Shown here piece after piece: positions 26,814 to 36,636 of a stretch of 64,000 nucleotides of DNA. Below the pieces are notes generated by a model. The model was not told the DNA's origin. It did no database searches and saw only the letters and a list, made by a program, of their open reading frames with translations. Each line of letters begins with the position of its first letter. The first letter of the stretch is position 1. The position numbers and the translations under genes are program-made. The stretch is from the NCBI RefSeq assembly GCF_001639275.1, contig NZ_LWMU01000081.1:42791-106790 (forward strand). The letters run 5' to 3'. Origin of the DNA: Methanobrevibacter oralis (GTDB lineage: Archaea; Methanobacteriota; Methanobacteria; Methanobacteriales; Methanobacteriaceae).

Positions 26814-29552
26814 TTGAAGACATTTAAAATTTTTGTTTTATCAATGATTCTCCTATTAATTTGTTGTGTTGGGATAGCTAGTGCAACTGATAATAATGAT
26901 TATTTAAACGATAGTGAATATGAAATTAATGATATTGATGAAAATGTTCTAAGTTCAGATAATCCTGATATTTTAGGTGATGATATTCAAGATTCATCTG
27001 AAAATGTCTATGAGATTTATGTTGGTTCGAATATTACAGAGGATGGAGGTAATGGATCTTATGAAAATCCTTTTGCAACACTAGATTTAGCATGTAGTGA
27101 TGTTAATGGTAAAAATAATGTAAAGATTAATATTTTTGATGGAACTTATTATGTTGGTTCAAACTTAAAATTTAATACAAGTAATTTATTAATGCAGTCA
27201 ATTAATGGAGGCAATGTTATTATTAAACCTGTTGGCAGTGAAAAAAATTCACAGTCATTGGGCTTTGTTTCCCAATATGCTAATTTTACATTTTCCAATA
27301 TTACATTTGATGCAAATGTTACTGGTATTACTAGTGAGTCTTGGAACTGGTTTCGTGTAATAGAAGGTAAATTTATGGATGGTAAATTTTATAATTGCAA
27401 TTTTTTAAATTTTAAAAATACAGTTGTTTTAAGTTACCATTCTCCTTTTGAATTTATAAAATGTAAGTTTAGTAACTTTAAACACCCTCTTTGGGGACAT
27501 CGGTGGAATGTTAAAGCCGTATATAAATACTGCGTTTTTTTAGATCATCATGATGTTGTTTTTGGCCATATGTACACATCACAAATCGGCATGTTAAAGG
27601 ATTGTTGGTTTGGTCAAAATACACTTCCAGATTATGCATTTCCTCTTCATGCATTCATGGAGAGTCAATCAGGAGCTTGGGTTGACAATACATGCATAGT
27701 TTCAAGATATGCTATATTTTCCATTTATGAAAACTACTTAGGAAACAACAAATACGAAATTGTTGGCAGGTTAATGTGGAACGACAGTACAATAGATGGG
27801 ATTGAAAATTTAAGACCAATGAATGTAACTTTATCTTCAACTACTGGAGAAATAGCATCAACAGCGATTTTAGAAAATGGTACTTTTAAAGTGAGTTATA
27901 CTGGTAATTCTTCAAATAATAAGGTTACTGCTAAATTGGATGAAGAAATAATAAATTTAAAATTTAACAACATAGTCATTGATGCAAGTTGTGAGAATGT
28001 CAATCCTTCTGAAAATGCTAATATTACAGTAACTTTACCTTCTGCTTTATCAGGTATTGTAAATGTAATTGTTAATAATAAAAGCTATTCTGTAGTTGTA
28101 AATGACTCATCTTTGGTTAATGTAATTATTGATGAGCTAGATGAGGGTAATTATACAGCTGAAGTTCATTTTACTAATAAAAATCATGTTAATGCTTTTA
28201 TTTTAGTTAATTTTTCAGTGTCTAAAGTTGATGATTATCAAGTTTATATAATCGCTCCAAGTGAAATTAAAGTTGGTGAAAATGCAAGTATTATAATTGA
28301 AGCACCTGAAGATGCTACTGGTAATATTACCATTATAGATAAAGATAAAAATTACACAAAAGAATTAAATAATAATACTATTACTATTGATATTTCTGGT
28401 TTAGTTTTAGGCAATAATAATCTTATTGTAGTTTATTCAGGTAATAAAAAATACGCAGAAAAAACAGAAAATGTTATTGTAACTGTTGATAAATATGATC
28501 CATTTATTAATATTATAAGTCCAAAAGAAGCAAAAGTTGGTGATGATGTAGATATAAACATTAATTTACCAACAGACATTAATGGAAAAATCACTGTTGA
28601 AATAAATAACGAAAAACAAAATTTGACTATTATAAATGGTGTTGCAACTTTGAATATAAGTTTTTCTAAAGAAGGCCATTATGTTATTAGTGTAAATTTT
28701 TGGGGTAATGATAATTATTACTCAAGTGAAAATAAAACAAGTATTGATATCTCTAAGGTCATAAACAATATAAATGATATATTAAACATCAATACTTTTA
28801 AAGACAAAGAAAATCCCTACATTGCTATTAAGTTACCTGTTGATGCAACAGGTAATTTGACTGTTACTGTTGGGGGTAAAATTTATTTCAAAAATCTGGT
28901 AAAAGGAAGTGCTAAAGTCACAATACCTGACTTAACTCTAGGCAAACACAGTATCAAAATCGAATATTCTGGAGATGAAAAATACGAATCATTATCTAAA
29001 AACATGGTTGTATCTATAATAGCACCTAAATTAACTACAAGTAATTTAGCAGTGTATTATATGAGCGAAGCTAAATATAGTGTTAAATTAACAAAAGAAA
29101 ACACAGCATTATCTGGAAAAACCATAACATTCTTAATAAATGGTAAAAAAATAGTGGCAAAAACTGATAAAAATGGATATGCTTCGTTTAAAATAAACTT
29201 AAAACCAAGCTCTAAAAAATACACAGTAACAAGCATCTACAATGGAATTAAAAAACTTAATAAAATAACAGTAAAAAGCATTTTAGTCGCCAAAAATTTA
29301 AAAGTTAAAAAATCAGCAAAAACACTTAAAATTAAAATATCTTTGAAAAAAATAAACAAAAAATATTTAAAAGCTAAAATAACTTTAAAGTTCAATGGTA
29401 AAACATACAAAGCAAAAACCAACAAAAAAGGCATAGCAACATTTAATATTAAGAAAAACATGCTTAAAAAATTAAATGTTGGCAAAAAATACACATACAA
29501 AGTAACTTGCCTAAAAGACAATATAAGTAAAAAAATTACAGTTAAAAAATAG
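26814..29552 (+). CDS. adhesin-like protein, paralogue of the 18548 gene
   Basis: A 912-residue secreted protein with the signal peptide TFKIFVLSMILLLICCVGIA, an acidic spacer, and a DUF1565-like start (YVGSNITEDGGNGSYENPF). A beta-helix part, Ig-like repeats and the basic C-terminus follow. It shares long similar blocks with the 18548 product, for example LMWNDST.DGI and MNVTLSSTTGE, so the two are duplicates. I choose the TTG at 26814 because AAAGGTGAT lies at ideal spacing and gives a compact signal peptide; an ATG at 26796 with weaker AAGGA is the alternative. Only about 39 nt separate it from the preceding adhesin, and no terminator is seen there, so co-transcription is likely. Confidence 0.84.
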   Translation: MKTFKIFVLSMILLLICCVGIASATDNNDYLNDSEYEINDIDENVLSSDNPDILGDDIQDSSENVYEIYVGSNITEDGGNGSYENPFATLDLACSDVNGKNNVKINIFDGTYYVGSNLKFNTSNLLMQSINGGNVIIKPVGSEKNSQSLGFVSQYANFTFSNITFDANVTGITSESWNWFRVIEGKFMDGKFYNCNFLNFKNTVVLSYHSPFEFIKCKFSNFKHPLWGHRWNVKAVYKYCVFLDHHDVVFGHMYTSQIGMLKDCWFGQNTLPDYAFPLHAFMESQSGAWVDNTCIVSRYAIFSIYENYLGNNKYEIVGRLMWNDSTIDGIENLRPMNVTLSSTTGEIASTAILENGTFKVSYTGNSSNNKVTAKLDEEIINLKFNNIVIDASCENVNPSENANITVTLPSALSGIVNVIVNNKSYSVVVNDSSLVNVIIDELDEGNYTAEVHFTNKNHVNAFILVNFSVSKVDDYQVYIIAPSEIKVGENASIIIEAPEDATGNITIIDKDKNYTKELNNNTITIDISGLVLGNNNLIVVYSGNKKYAEKTENVIVTVDKYDPFINIISPKEAKVGDDVDININLPTDINGKITVEINNEKQNLTIINGVATLNISFSKEGHYVISVNFWGNDNYYSSENKTSIDISKVINNINDILNINTFKDKENPYIAIKLPVDATGNLTVTVGGKIYFKNLVKGSAKVTIPDLTLGKHSIKIEYSGDEKYESLSKNMVVSIIAPKLTTSNLAVYYMSEAKYSVKLTKENTALSGKTITFLINGKKIVAKTDKNGYASFKINLKPSSKKYTVTSIYNGIKKLNKITVKSILVAKNLKVKKSAKTLKIKISLKKINKKYLKAKITLKFNGKTYKAKTNKKGIATFNIKKNMLKKLNVGKKYTYKVTCLKDNISKKITVKK

Positions 29553-29585
29553 GGATTAACATATCTCTATTTTATTTCATTTTCA
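29547..29585 (+). terminator. stem-loop terminator containing the stop codon
   Basis: AAATAGGGAT pairs with ATCTCTATTT (10 bp, one G-U) around a 6-nt loop, followed by T-rich sequence. The TAG stop is inside the stem, as in the 21041 terminator. Confidence 0.65.
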
Positions 29586-29781
29586 TCATAGTTTAAATAA
29601 TCAGATTTTACAATAGCTATTTTATTTGAATTAACAATTATTTAAATCTTATTTTTAATATTTACTATCCCAAATAATTAGGTCTAATTTTTAATTATTC
29701 ACATACTTTCAAAATTAAACATATCTGTGAAAATTCACACTTTCCAATTTTTTATTAGAAATAACAACAAATTTTTTATTC

Positions 29782-30219
29782 ATGAAAGATAAAAAAGGAA
29801 ATTTTTATATTTTCGATGCAATTTTGGCTTTAATTTTAGTTTTAATCGCTATTTTTATAGTTAACACAGTAATTTCCACGCCAGATCCATCATATTCAGA
29901 TACAGCAAAAGATTTTAAAACAAGTCAAGACATCATGGAAACATTAAGTGGAAAAATCAATTTTACAGATAGGACATTTATAGAAAACATTTCAACAATA
30001 CTTAAAGATGGTAAAAATTCTAAAGCTTCGATTCGTGAAGTTTCAGGCATTTGTAAAGAAAAATTTGATAGTATGAATTTTAAAAATTACAGATTTAGTG
30101 AAACAAATGCTCTAGACAATCAAATTTTAGCTAGTAAGGGTGATTACGCATTAGCCAGCAATATTTCAGTAGCTAGTCGTAGTTATGGTGAGTATTCTTA
30201 TACTTTGTCTTTATGGTAA
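29782..30219 (+). CDS. pilin-like small secreted or membrane protein
   Basis: A 145-residue protein with a short basic start (KDKKGNFYIFDA) followed by one hydrophobic segment (ILALILVLIAIFIVNTVIS) and a soluble remainder. This layout resembles archaeal class III-signal/type IV pilin-like proteins, but I see no certain peptidase site, so a simple N-terminal anchor is also possible. No ribosome-binding site precedes the ATG; an AT-rich TATA-like stretch about 28 nt upstream would allow a leaderless message. The 229 nt before it contain only the upstream terminator. Function unknown. Confidence 0.65.
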   Translation: MKDKKGNFYIFDAILALILVLIAIFIVNTVISTPDPSYSDTAKDFKTSQDIMETLSGKINFTDRTFIENISTILKDGKNSKASIREVSGICKEKFDSMNFKNYRFSETNALDNQILASKGDYALASNISVASRSYGEYSYTLSLW

Positions 30220-30270
30220 TTATTAAATACTATAAACAACTTAAATCTATTTGTTATCTTATTTTGTTTT

Positions 30271-30344
30271 GCCCCGATGGTGTAGTTTGGATAACACATG
30301 GGACTGCGGATCCCATTCCCCGGGTTCAAATCCCGGTCGGGGCA
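30271..30344 (+). tRNA. tRNA-Arg (anticodon GCG)
   Basis: Complete 74-nt cloverleaf. The acceptor GCCCCGA pairs with TCGGGGC, followed by discriminator A. The anticodon stem TGGGA/TCCCA encloses loop CTGCGGA (anticodon GCG). The T arm CCGGGTTCAAATCCCGG is intact. CCA is not encoded. It lies 20 nt before the truD start. Confidence 0.95.
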
Positions 30345-30364
30345 TTTATTTTTCCGTGATTATT

Positions 30365-31621
30365 ATGTTAAACGCTAATACTTATGTAACCAGTCAAGAA
30401 GGCATTGGTGGAACAATTAGAAATAAATATGAAGATTTTCATGTTGAAGAAATTCCTGATGTTCTTCCAAATGGAGAAGGGCCTAATGTTTGGATTTGGA
30501 TTGAAAAATTAGGAAGAACCACATTAGACGTTGTTTTAGATATTGCTCGTGATTTACACATTTCAAGAAAAAGAATGGGCTTTGCTGGAATGAAAGATAA
30601 AAAAGCCTTTACTCGTCAATGGATTTGCATAGTTAATATGGAATCGGAAGAGCAATTAAAAGAGGTTCAAAACCTAAATATTTATAAAACTGATTTTTTA
30701 AAAGTTGTTAGAGGTAGAAAAAAGCTTCGGATGGGTCAGCTTAAAGGAAATAAATTCAAAATTTTAATTAGAGATTTAGATGATATTGAAGGTAGTGCTA
30801 ATATAGCTAATGAAGTTTTAAAAGAATTGGAACTTACTGGTGTTCCTAACTATTTTGGATGGCAAAGATTTGGCAAACCTAGAACAAACACTCATTTAGT
30901 AGGTAAAGCTTTAATTGAAAATGATTTAGCTGAAGCTGTTAGAAGATATATTGGAAACCCTTCAGAAGATGAAAATGAAGAAAATCAAAAAGCTAGAAAA
31001 GCCTATGATGAAGGAAGATTAAATGATTCTCTAGATTTGATGGGTAAAGGAATGCGTTATGAAAAAATGATGATAAAGGAATTGATTAAATCTTCTAAAA
31101 AAGGTGAACTAACAGATCAAGCTTATATCAATGCATTACATTCACTTCCAAAACCACTTCAAAGAATGTTTGTACATGCATATCAATCTTATTTATTCAA
31201 TGATGCTGTTAGTAAAAGGGTAGCTATGGGTATTAATAAGTATATTGAAGGGGATATTTTAATAGATAATGAAGAAAAAATCGTTTATGATAAAATGACT
31301 AGTCAATGTCAAGATTTAATTAGTAAATTTGAAGTTAATCCAACCTGCCCATTATATGGAACGAAAGTGCCTTTTGCAGGAGGAAAAGTTGGAGAAATGG
31401 AAAAATCTGTTTTAAATAATTATAATTTAACAAAAGAAGATTTTAAAGTTCCAAAAATGCCTCGTTTAGGAAGTCACGGATTGAGAAGGGCCATGAGATT
31501 TCAAATTTGGGATGCATCAGCAACTCCCAAAGATAATGGTGTTTTATGCGAATTTTCTATTAATAAAGGATCTTATGCTACTGCAGTTCTTCGTGAAGTA
31601 ATGAAAAAGGACGTTGTTTGA
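30365..31621 (+). CDS. truD: tRNA pseudouridine(13) synthase TruD
   Basis: A 418-residue pseudouridine synthase of the TruD family, modifying U13 of tRNA and, in archaea, possibly other RNA sites. The N-terminus has IGGTIRNKYEDFHVEEIP, the catalytic segment is FAGMKDKKAFTRQ with the active Asp near residue 78, and VPNYFGWQRFG is the second conserved block. I start at the ATG at 30365, preceded by GTGATT; any longer frame would read through the tRNA-Arg gene. Its leader begins right behind that tRNA, so 3' processing of the tRNA may create the mRNA 5' end. Confidence 0.95.
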   Translation: MLNANTYVTSQEGIGGTIRNKYEDFHVEEIPDVLPNGEGPNVWIWIEKLGRTTLDVVLDIARDLHISRKRMGFAGMKDKKAFTRQWICIVNMESEEQLKEVQNLNIYKTDFLKVVRGRKKLRMGQLKGNKFKILIRDLDDIEGSANIANEVLKELELTGVPNYFGWQRFGKPRTNTHLVGKALIENDLAEAVRRYIGNPSEDENEENQKARKAYDEGRLNDSLDLMGKGMRYEKMMIKELIKSSKKGELTDQAYINALHSLPKPLQRMFVHAYQSYLFNDAVSKRVAMGINKYIEGDILIDNEEKIVYDKMTSQCQDLISKFEVNPTCPLYGTKVPFAGGKVGEMEKSVLNNYNLTKEDFKVPKMPRLGSHGLRRAMRFQIWDASATPKDNGVLCEFSINKGSYATAVLREVMKKDVV

Positions 31622-31673
31622 TTATAAATTCATATTTTAAATAGTACTTTTAATAAAAATAATAAGTGATTTT

Positions 31674-32066
31674 ATGATTGATTGTAGAAATATTGCAAAA
31701 GGAAAAGAAAAAGGTGAATTAATTGTTTCATCTGAGCCAATTAGTTTTTTAGGGGGAGTTGACCCTGAAACTGGTATAATAATTGATCCTAATCATGAAC
31801 TTAAAGGAAAATGTATTAAAGATAAAGTTTTATTCATTCCTGGAGGTAAGGGTTCAACTGTGGGGTCTTATGTAATTTTTCAAATGAAAAAGAATAATAC
31901 AGCACCTAAAGCAATTATTTGTCTTAATGCAGAACCTATTATAGCTACTGGAGCTATCATGTCTGACATTCCCATGGTTGATTCTCCTTCAAGCACAAAG
32001 GAATTAAAAAACGATGTTTTAGTTGAAGTAGATGGTAGTGGGGGTAAAATTAATATATTAGGCTGA
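31674..32066 (+). CDS. phosphomevalonate dehydratase small subunit (aconitase X swivel domain, DUF126)
   Basis: A 130-residue swivel-domain protein with the family pattern [15 protein letters not shown] and the loop [13 protein letters not shown] (about residues 61-73), ending [13 protein letters not shown]. In archaea this subunit pairs with an aconitase-X large subunit to dehydrate 5-phosphomevalonate in the modified mevalonate route to isoprenoid lipids. The large subunit is not adjacent here. The ATG follows AAGTGATTTT. The next gene starts 4 nt after the stop. Confidence 0.88.
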   Translation: MIDCRNIAKGKEKGELIVSSEPISFLGGVDPETGIIIDPNHELKGKCIKDKVLFIPGGKGSTVGSYVIFQMKKNNTAPKAIICLNAEPIIATGAIMSDIPMVDSPSSTKELKNDVLVEVDGSGGKINILG

Positions 32067-32070
32067 TTTT

Positions 32071-33284
32071 ATGCAAACTCTAATTAAAAACGTAAATATT
32101 GTAAATCCTTTTGAGGAGTTAAAAACAAATCAAAATGTTTTAATAGATGATGAATATATTAAAGAGATTTCTTCTTCAAAAATAGCTACTAAAAATAATG
32201 TAAAAGTCGTTGAAGGGGAAGATAAGTATTTACTCCCTGGTTTTATCGATTGTCATACTCATATTTTGGCTCGTGGATTTCATAAAGAAGAAAACATGGT
32301 AAATCCATTAGTATTCATTTTTATAATGCTGTTCCTCATGCAACTCAAACATTAAATGCAGGCGTCACAACAATTAGAGATTGTGGTGGTGCTGATTTAA
32401 GTTTTAAATTAGCTCAAAAAAGAAAGTTATTTAAAGCTCCTAAAGTATTTTTATCAATTACTCCTTTAATCATGACTGGTGGTCATTTTGACTTATTTTT
32501 ACCCTCTGGTTTTGATATGGAAATTATCTATCCCGGATTTCCTAAGGGGAGGTGTGATGGAGTTTGGGAAGTCTTGAAAAAGACAAGAGAAGTTAAAAGG
32601 GCTGGAGCAGATTTTATTAAAGTCATGTGTAGTGGAGGAGTTTTAACAACTAATAATTCGCCTGAATTTTCTCAATTTAACAAGGCAGAACTTAAAACTA
32701 TAGTTGATGAGGCCGAAGTTAATAATATTGGAGTAGCAGCTCATTGCCATAGTTTAAAAGGAATAAATAATTGCATTGAATCAGGAGTTTCTTCAATTGA
32801 ACATGGAACATTTATTGATAGAAAAACTTCTCAAAAAATGCTTAAAAACAATATAAGTCTTGTTCCAACATTGCTTGTTCATCAATTTTTATATAAACAC
32901 GGTTTTCCAAAATGGGATAATTATGCTAGTGAAAAATTAGGAAAATTAAAGGAAATTGTAAAAGTACATAAAGAAAATATAACCATGGCTTATGAAGAGG
33001 GAGTTAATATTTTAATGGGGACAGATAGTGGTGTGATTCCACATGGTCATAATTTAGAAGAATTGACCTATCTTGTAGATATTGGAATGTCAGAAGTAGA
33101 AGCAATAGCTAGTGGAACTGTTAGAGCAGCTGAATTTTTAAATCAAAAAGATTTAGGATTGGTTAAGCCTGCTATGGTAGCGGATTTAATTTTGGTCAAT
33201 GAAAATCCTTTTGAAGATATTTCTATTTTAGCTAATAATGATAATATATGTCATGTTTTTCAAGATGGTGTTTTGGTTAAATGA
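32071..33284 (+). pseudogene. amidohydrolase (imidazolonepropionase-like), split by a frameshift
   Basis: Two reading frames together make one metal-dependent amidohydrolase of about 400 residues. The first frame carries LLPGFIDCHTHILARGF (the HxH metal motif) and then goes out of frame to a TAA at 32353. The second frame is open from about 32310 onward (SIHFYNAVPHATQT, AGVTTIRDCGG), with HCHSLKGI, IEHGTFID and LMGTDSGVIPHGH, the remaining metal and catalytic motifs. The switch is consistent with loss of one base near 32308-32311. I see no slippery heptamer. It is a recent pseudogene or a sequence error. The 3' end overlaps the nitroreductase gene by ATGA. Confidence 0.8.
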
Positions 33285-34075
33285 AACTTATTATAGATGA
33301 TGATAACTGTATTGGATGTGGAATTTGCGCATCTGTTTGTATTAGGGATAATATAATAATTGTCGAGGGTGTTGCTTTAGAAACAGGCAGCAATTGTTTT
33401 GAATGTGGGCATTGTATGGCAATTTGCAAAAATAATGCTATTAACCTTAAATTATTTAAAAATCAAGAATATAGAATTATTGATCATGATTTTAAAGATA
33501 TTCCTGTTGAATATGTTGATTTGCTTCGATTATATAAACAAAGAAGATCAATTCGCTGGTTTAAAAATAAAAAAATTGATAAATTAACTTTTGATAAATT
33601 ATTTGAAGGGGCATATTATTCTCCGTCAGCTCAAAATGAACAGGATGTTGAATTTGTGGTTTTAGATGAAAAAACTGATGAATTTTTAGATCTTGTATAT
33701 GATATTATAAAAGTTGAAGAAGATCAATTCTTTAGAATTAAAGAATTTGGGGAGTATTTAAAAGACAAATCCACTAAAAAATACAATCCTCTTTTATGGG
33801 GAGGCAAACAAATAATTTTAACATTTTCTAGTGATAAAACAAGTGCAGTTATAGCTAATACCAGAGTTGAATTATTGGCTTACTCATTAGGTCTTGGTGG
33901 TTTTTATTCATTATTTTTGTTAAAAGCTGATGAAATTGATCATATTAGATTAATGAAATTTTTCCCTCAAATTAATCCTGAAAAACACTTGTATTCGTCT
34001 TTTATAATTGGTTATCCAAAAATTAAATTTAGAAGAACTATTCCTCACAAAAAAATTAATGTTTCGTATCAATAA
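33281..34075 (+). CDS. ferredoxin-nitroreductase fusion protein
   Basis: A 264-residue protein. Residues about 1-55 hold two 4Fe-4S motifs, CIGCGICASVC and CFECGHCMAIC. From about residue 80 there is a nitroreductase fold (YKQRRSIRWFKNKKI, YYSPSAQNEQDVEFV), which binds FMN. A built-in ferredoxin suggests electrons come from ferredoxin-type donors rather than NADPH. The substrate is unknown. The start codon overlaps the stop of the frameshifted amidohydrolase (ATGA), so translation may suffer if that gene is not translated to its end. Confidence 0.88.
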   Translation: MKLIIDDDNCIGCGICASVCIRDNIIIVEGVALETGSNCFECGHCMAICKNNAINLKLFKNQEYRIIDHDFKDIPVEYVDLLRLYKQRRSIRWFKNKKIDKLTFDKLFEGAYYSPSAQNEQDVEFVVLDEKTDEFLDLVYDIIKVEEDQFFRIKEFGEYLKDKSTKKYNPLLWGGKQIILTFSSDKTSAVIANTRVELLAYSLGLGGFYSLFLLKADEIDHIRLMKFFPQINPEKHLYSSFIIGYPKIKFRRTIPHKKINVSYQ

Positions 34076-34093
34076 AGTTTTGTTTTCCTAAAC

Positions 34094-34100
34094 TTTATAA
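34094..34100 (+). promoter_or_regulatory. TATA box of the copper ATPase gene, suggesting leaderless mRNA
   Basis: TTTATAA is centred about 27 nt before the ATG at 34124 and there is no ribosome-binding site between them. With the usual archaeal spacing, transcription would start at or within a few bases of the ATG. Confidence 0.45.
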
Positions 34101-34123
34101 TGTAGTAAGTTATAGTTATTATC

Positions 34124-36616
34124 ATGGTAAAATTAAAAGAAATGGATTTACCAATTGAAGGAATGCATTGTGCTTCATGTGTTCTCTCAGTTAATAAAAC
34201 ATTTGAGCGGGTAGAAGGTGTTGAGGCAGTTGATGCAGATTTGGCTTCAAACAAACTTCATATTACTGTAAATCCAAAAAAAATTACTTATGAGGAAATG
34301 GAGAGATTAGTTAAAAATTTAGGATTTGAACTCCATTCGGATGAAATGACGATAAGAATAGGTGGTATGCATTGTGCATCTTGTACAATGAACGTTGAAA
34401 ATTATCTAATAAGATTAGATGGTATTTTTGATGTTAAAGCTGATTTAACTTCTCAAAGTGCTACTATTCGTTATGATAAATCTAAGGTTGAAATTAGTGA
34501 AATTGAAGAGGTTCTAAATAAACTCGGCTTTGAGCTTTTAGGAATTGAAGGTCAAAGTGACATAGATGAGGAGGCAATTTACCAACAAGATTTAAAAGAT
34601 AAGTTAAATAGGGTTGTCATTGGTTTAATAGCTTCAGCTATTTTAATGATCTTAATGTTTACAATGATAGATCCACTAAGTGGGCCAGTTAATGCATTAA
34701 ACAAATCATTAGGAATTCATATATCTTCAATGGGATTACTTTCATTAATTGTAAGTATTGCTCCTTTTTTATATGTGTCTCTTCCTACTCTTAAAGCAGG
34801 AATTAATGGACTTTTACATAAAAATTTAAATATGGATGTAATGTATTCAATGGGTATTCTTGTTGCATATATATCTAGTATTCTTGGGACATTTAATATT
34901 GTATTAAATCATACTTTCATGTTTTATGATTCAGCAGTAATGCTCCCTTCTTTTTTACTTATAGGAAGATATCTTGAAGCTAGGGCTAAAAAACACACTT
35001 CTGATTCTATACGCGAATTAATTGGTCTTCAACCGACAGTAGCTACTTTAATAGAATTAGATGAAAGTGGAAATATTTCATCCCAAAAAGAAGTGTCAAT
35101 TGCAGATATTAGTATTGGAGATGTTTTACTTGTAAAACCTGGTGAAAAGATTCCGGTTGATGGTGATGTAATTGGAGGGGAATCATATGTTGATGAGTCA
35201 ATGATTAATGGTGAGCCAATTCCTAAAGTTAAAAAAGATGGTGAGGAAGTATTTGCAGGTACTATAAATCAAGATGGAATTTTACATATTTTGGCTCAGA
35301 AGATTGGAAAAGAAACCGTGTTGTCTAATATAATTCGATTAGTTGAAAAAGCTCAAAGTTCAAGACCTCCAGTTCAAAAATTTGCAAACACGATAGTATC
35401 TTACTTTATTCCAGTAATTCTTACAGTAGCTATTGTTGTTTTTTTAATGTGGTACTTTGTACTTGGTGCATCGTTATTATTCTCTTTAACATGTTTAATT
35501 TCAATTTTAGTCGTTGCTTGCCCTTGTGCTTTAGGTTTAGCTACTCCGACTGCAGTAACTGTTGGGGTTGGAAGAGCTGCAGAATTTGGAATTTTAATTA
35601 AAAATGGAGATACCTTAGAAAATGCAGGCCAAATTGATGTAGCCGCATTTGATAAAACTGGAACTATTACAGAAGGTAAACCTGAAGTTGATGATATTAT
35701 AACTTATGATATTTCTGAAGATGAATTAATTAAACTTGCAGCTAGTATAGAGCAAAATTCAAACCACCCTATTGCTAAAGCTATTACAAATAACGCAAAA
35801 GAACTAGGCATTGATTTGTATCAAAGCGAAGAATTTGAAAATATTACAGGTAAAGGTTTAAAAACAGAAATTGAAGGTAAAAAGATTTTAGCAGGCAATC
35901 TAGCTTTAATGACCTTGGAGGGAGTTGATGTTTCCCAGGATATTTTAAATACTTATCATAATTTAGAAAACCTTAGTAAAACAATAATATTTTTAGCTGA
36001 GGATGATTCAATTAAAGGTATTTTAAGCTTATCTGACAAAATTAAATCTACTTCTAAAAGAACAATCGATGAACTACATAAAATGGGTGTTAAAACATAT
36101 ATGCTTACAGGAGATAATGAAAGCACAGCACTTAATGTAGCTCGTGAAGTGGGAATTGATAATGTAAAAGCAGGTGTTCTTCCTGAAAACAAATTAGATA
36201 TTGTAAAAGAAACTCAAGCAAACAATACTAAAAAAGTTTTATTCGTTGGAGATGGGATTAATGATGCTCCTGCATTAACACAAGCAGACATTGGTGTAGC
36301 TATGGGTAATGGTACGGATATTGCCATGGAAAGTGGAGACATAGTTGTAATGGAAGGGGATTTAGAAAATGTTGTTGCTGCAGTGCAATTTTCTAATAAA
36401 GTTATGAGAAGAATAAAGGAAAATATTTTCTGGGCTTTTGCTTATAATTCGGTTTTAATTCCGGTTGCAGCAGGAATATTATATCCAACATTTGGAATTA
36501 CATTCAACCCAGCATTTGCAGGTCTTGCAATGGCAATGAGTTCAGTAACAGTTGTTACATTATCTCTTGCACTTAAAAGATATGTCCCTGAAATAAAAAA
36601 AGAAAATTTAAATTAA
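34124..36616 (+). CDS. copA: P1B-type copper-translocating ATPase CopA
   Basis: An 830-residue heavy-metal ATPase of the inner membrane. Two N-terminal HMA domains each carry GMHCASC (about residues 13-19 and 81-87). It has the actuator region MINGEPIPK, the ion-binding CPCALGLATP in the sixth membrane helix, the phosphorylation site DKTGTITEG, TGDN in the P-domain and GDGINDAPAL in the hinge. The CPC and MxCxxC motifs indicate export of monovalent copper (or silver). It stands alone, with convergent genes downstream. No metal-responsive regulator is adjacent. Confidence 0.94.
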   Translation: MVKLKEMDLPIEGMHCASCVLSVNKTFERVEGVEAVDADLASNKLHITVNPKKITYEEMERLVKNLGFELHSDEMTIRIGGMHCASCTMNVENYLIRLDGIFDVKADLTSQSATIRYDKSKVEISEIEEVLNKLGFELLGIEGQSDIDEEAIYQQDLKDKLNRVVIGLIASAILMILMFTMIDPLSGPVNALNKSLGIHISSMGLLSLIVSIAPFLYVSLPTLKAGINGLLHKNLNMDVMYSMGILVAYISSILGTFNIVLNHTFMFYDSAVMLPSFLLIGRYLEARAKKHTSDSIRELIGLQPTVATLIELDESGNISSQKEVSIADISIGDVLLVKPGEKIPVDGDVIGGESYVDESMINGEPIPKVKKDGEEVFAGTINQDGILHILAQKIGKETVLSNIIRLVEKAQSSRPPVQKFANTIVSYFIPVILTVAIVVFLMWYFVLGASLLFSLTCLISILVVACPCALGLATPTAVTVGVGRAAEFGILIKNGDTLENAGQIDVAAFDKTGTITEGKPEVDDIITYDISEDELIKLAASIEQNSNHPIAKAITNNAKELGIDLYQSEEFENITGKGLKTEIEGKKILAGNLALMTLEGVDVSQDILNTYHNLENLSKTIIFLAEDDSIKGILSLSDKIKSTSKRTIDELHKMGVKTYMLTGDNESTALNVAREVGIDNVKAGVLPENKLDIVKETQANNTKKVLFVGDGINDAPALTQADIGVAMGNGTDIAMESGDIVVMEGDLENVVAAVQFSNKVMRRIKENIFWAFAYNSVLIPVAAGILYPTFGITFNPAFAGLAMAMSSVTVVTLSLALKRYVPEIKKENLN

Positions 36617-36636
36617 TTAATCATTGATTAATTAAT
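36612..36636. terminator. bidirectional hairpin between copA and the convergent membrane-protein gene
   Basis: ATTAATTAATC (36612-36622) and GATTAATTAAT (36626-36636) form an 11-bp perfect stem with a 3-nt loop, covering both stop codons. T-rich sequence follows in the plus direction. It could serve both genes. Confidence 0.5.

Noticed and set aside
16900..29500. Possible CRISPR-like or tandem DNA repeats in the adhesin array
   Set aside because: Repeats are protein-coding (N-N-x-I beta-helix turns and Ig-like modules), not identical units with unique spacers.
30251..30364. N-terminal extension of TruD
   Set aside because: The extension reads through the tRNA-Arg gene; the ATG at 30365 has its own GTGATT site and matches family length.
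32300..32320. Programmed -1 frameshift in the amidohydrolase
   Set aside because: No slippery heptamer and no evident downstream structure; a lost base or an error is simpler.
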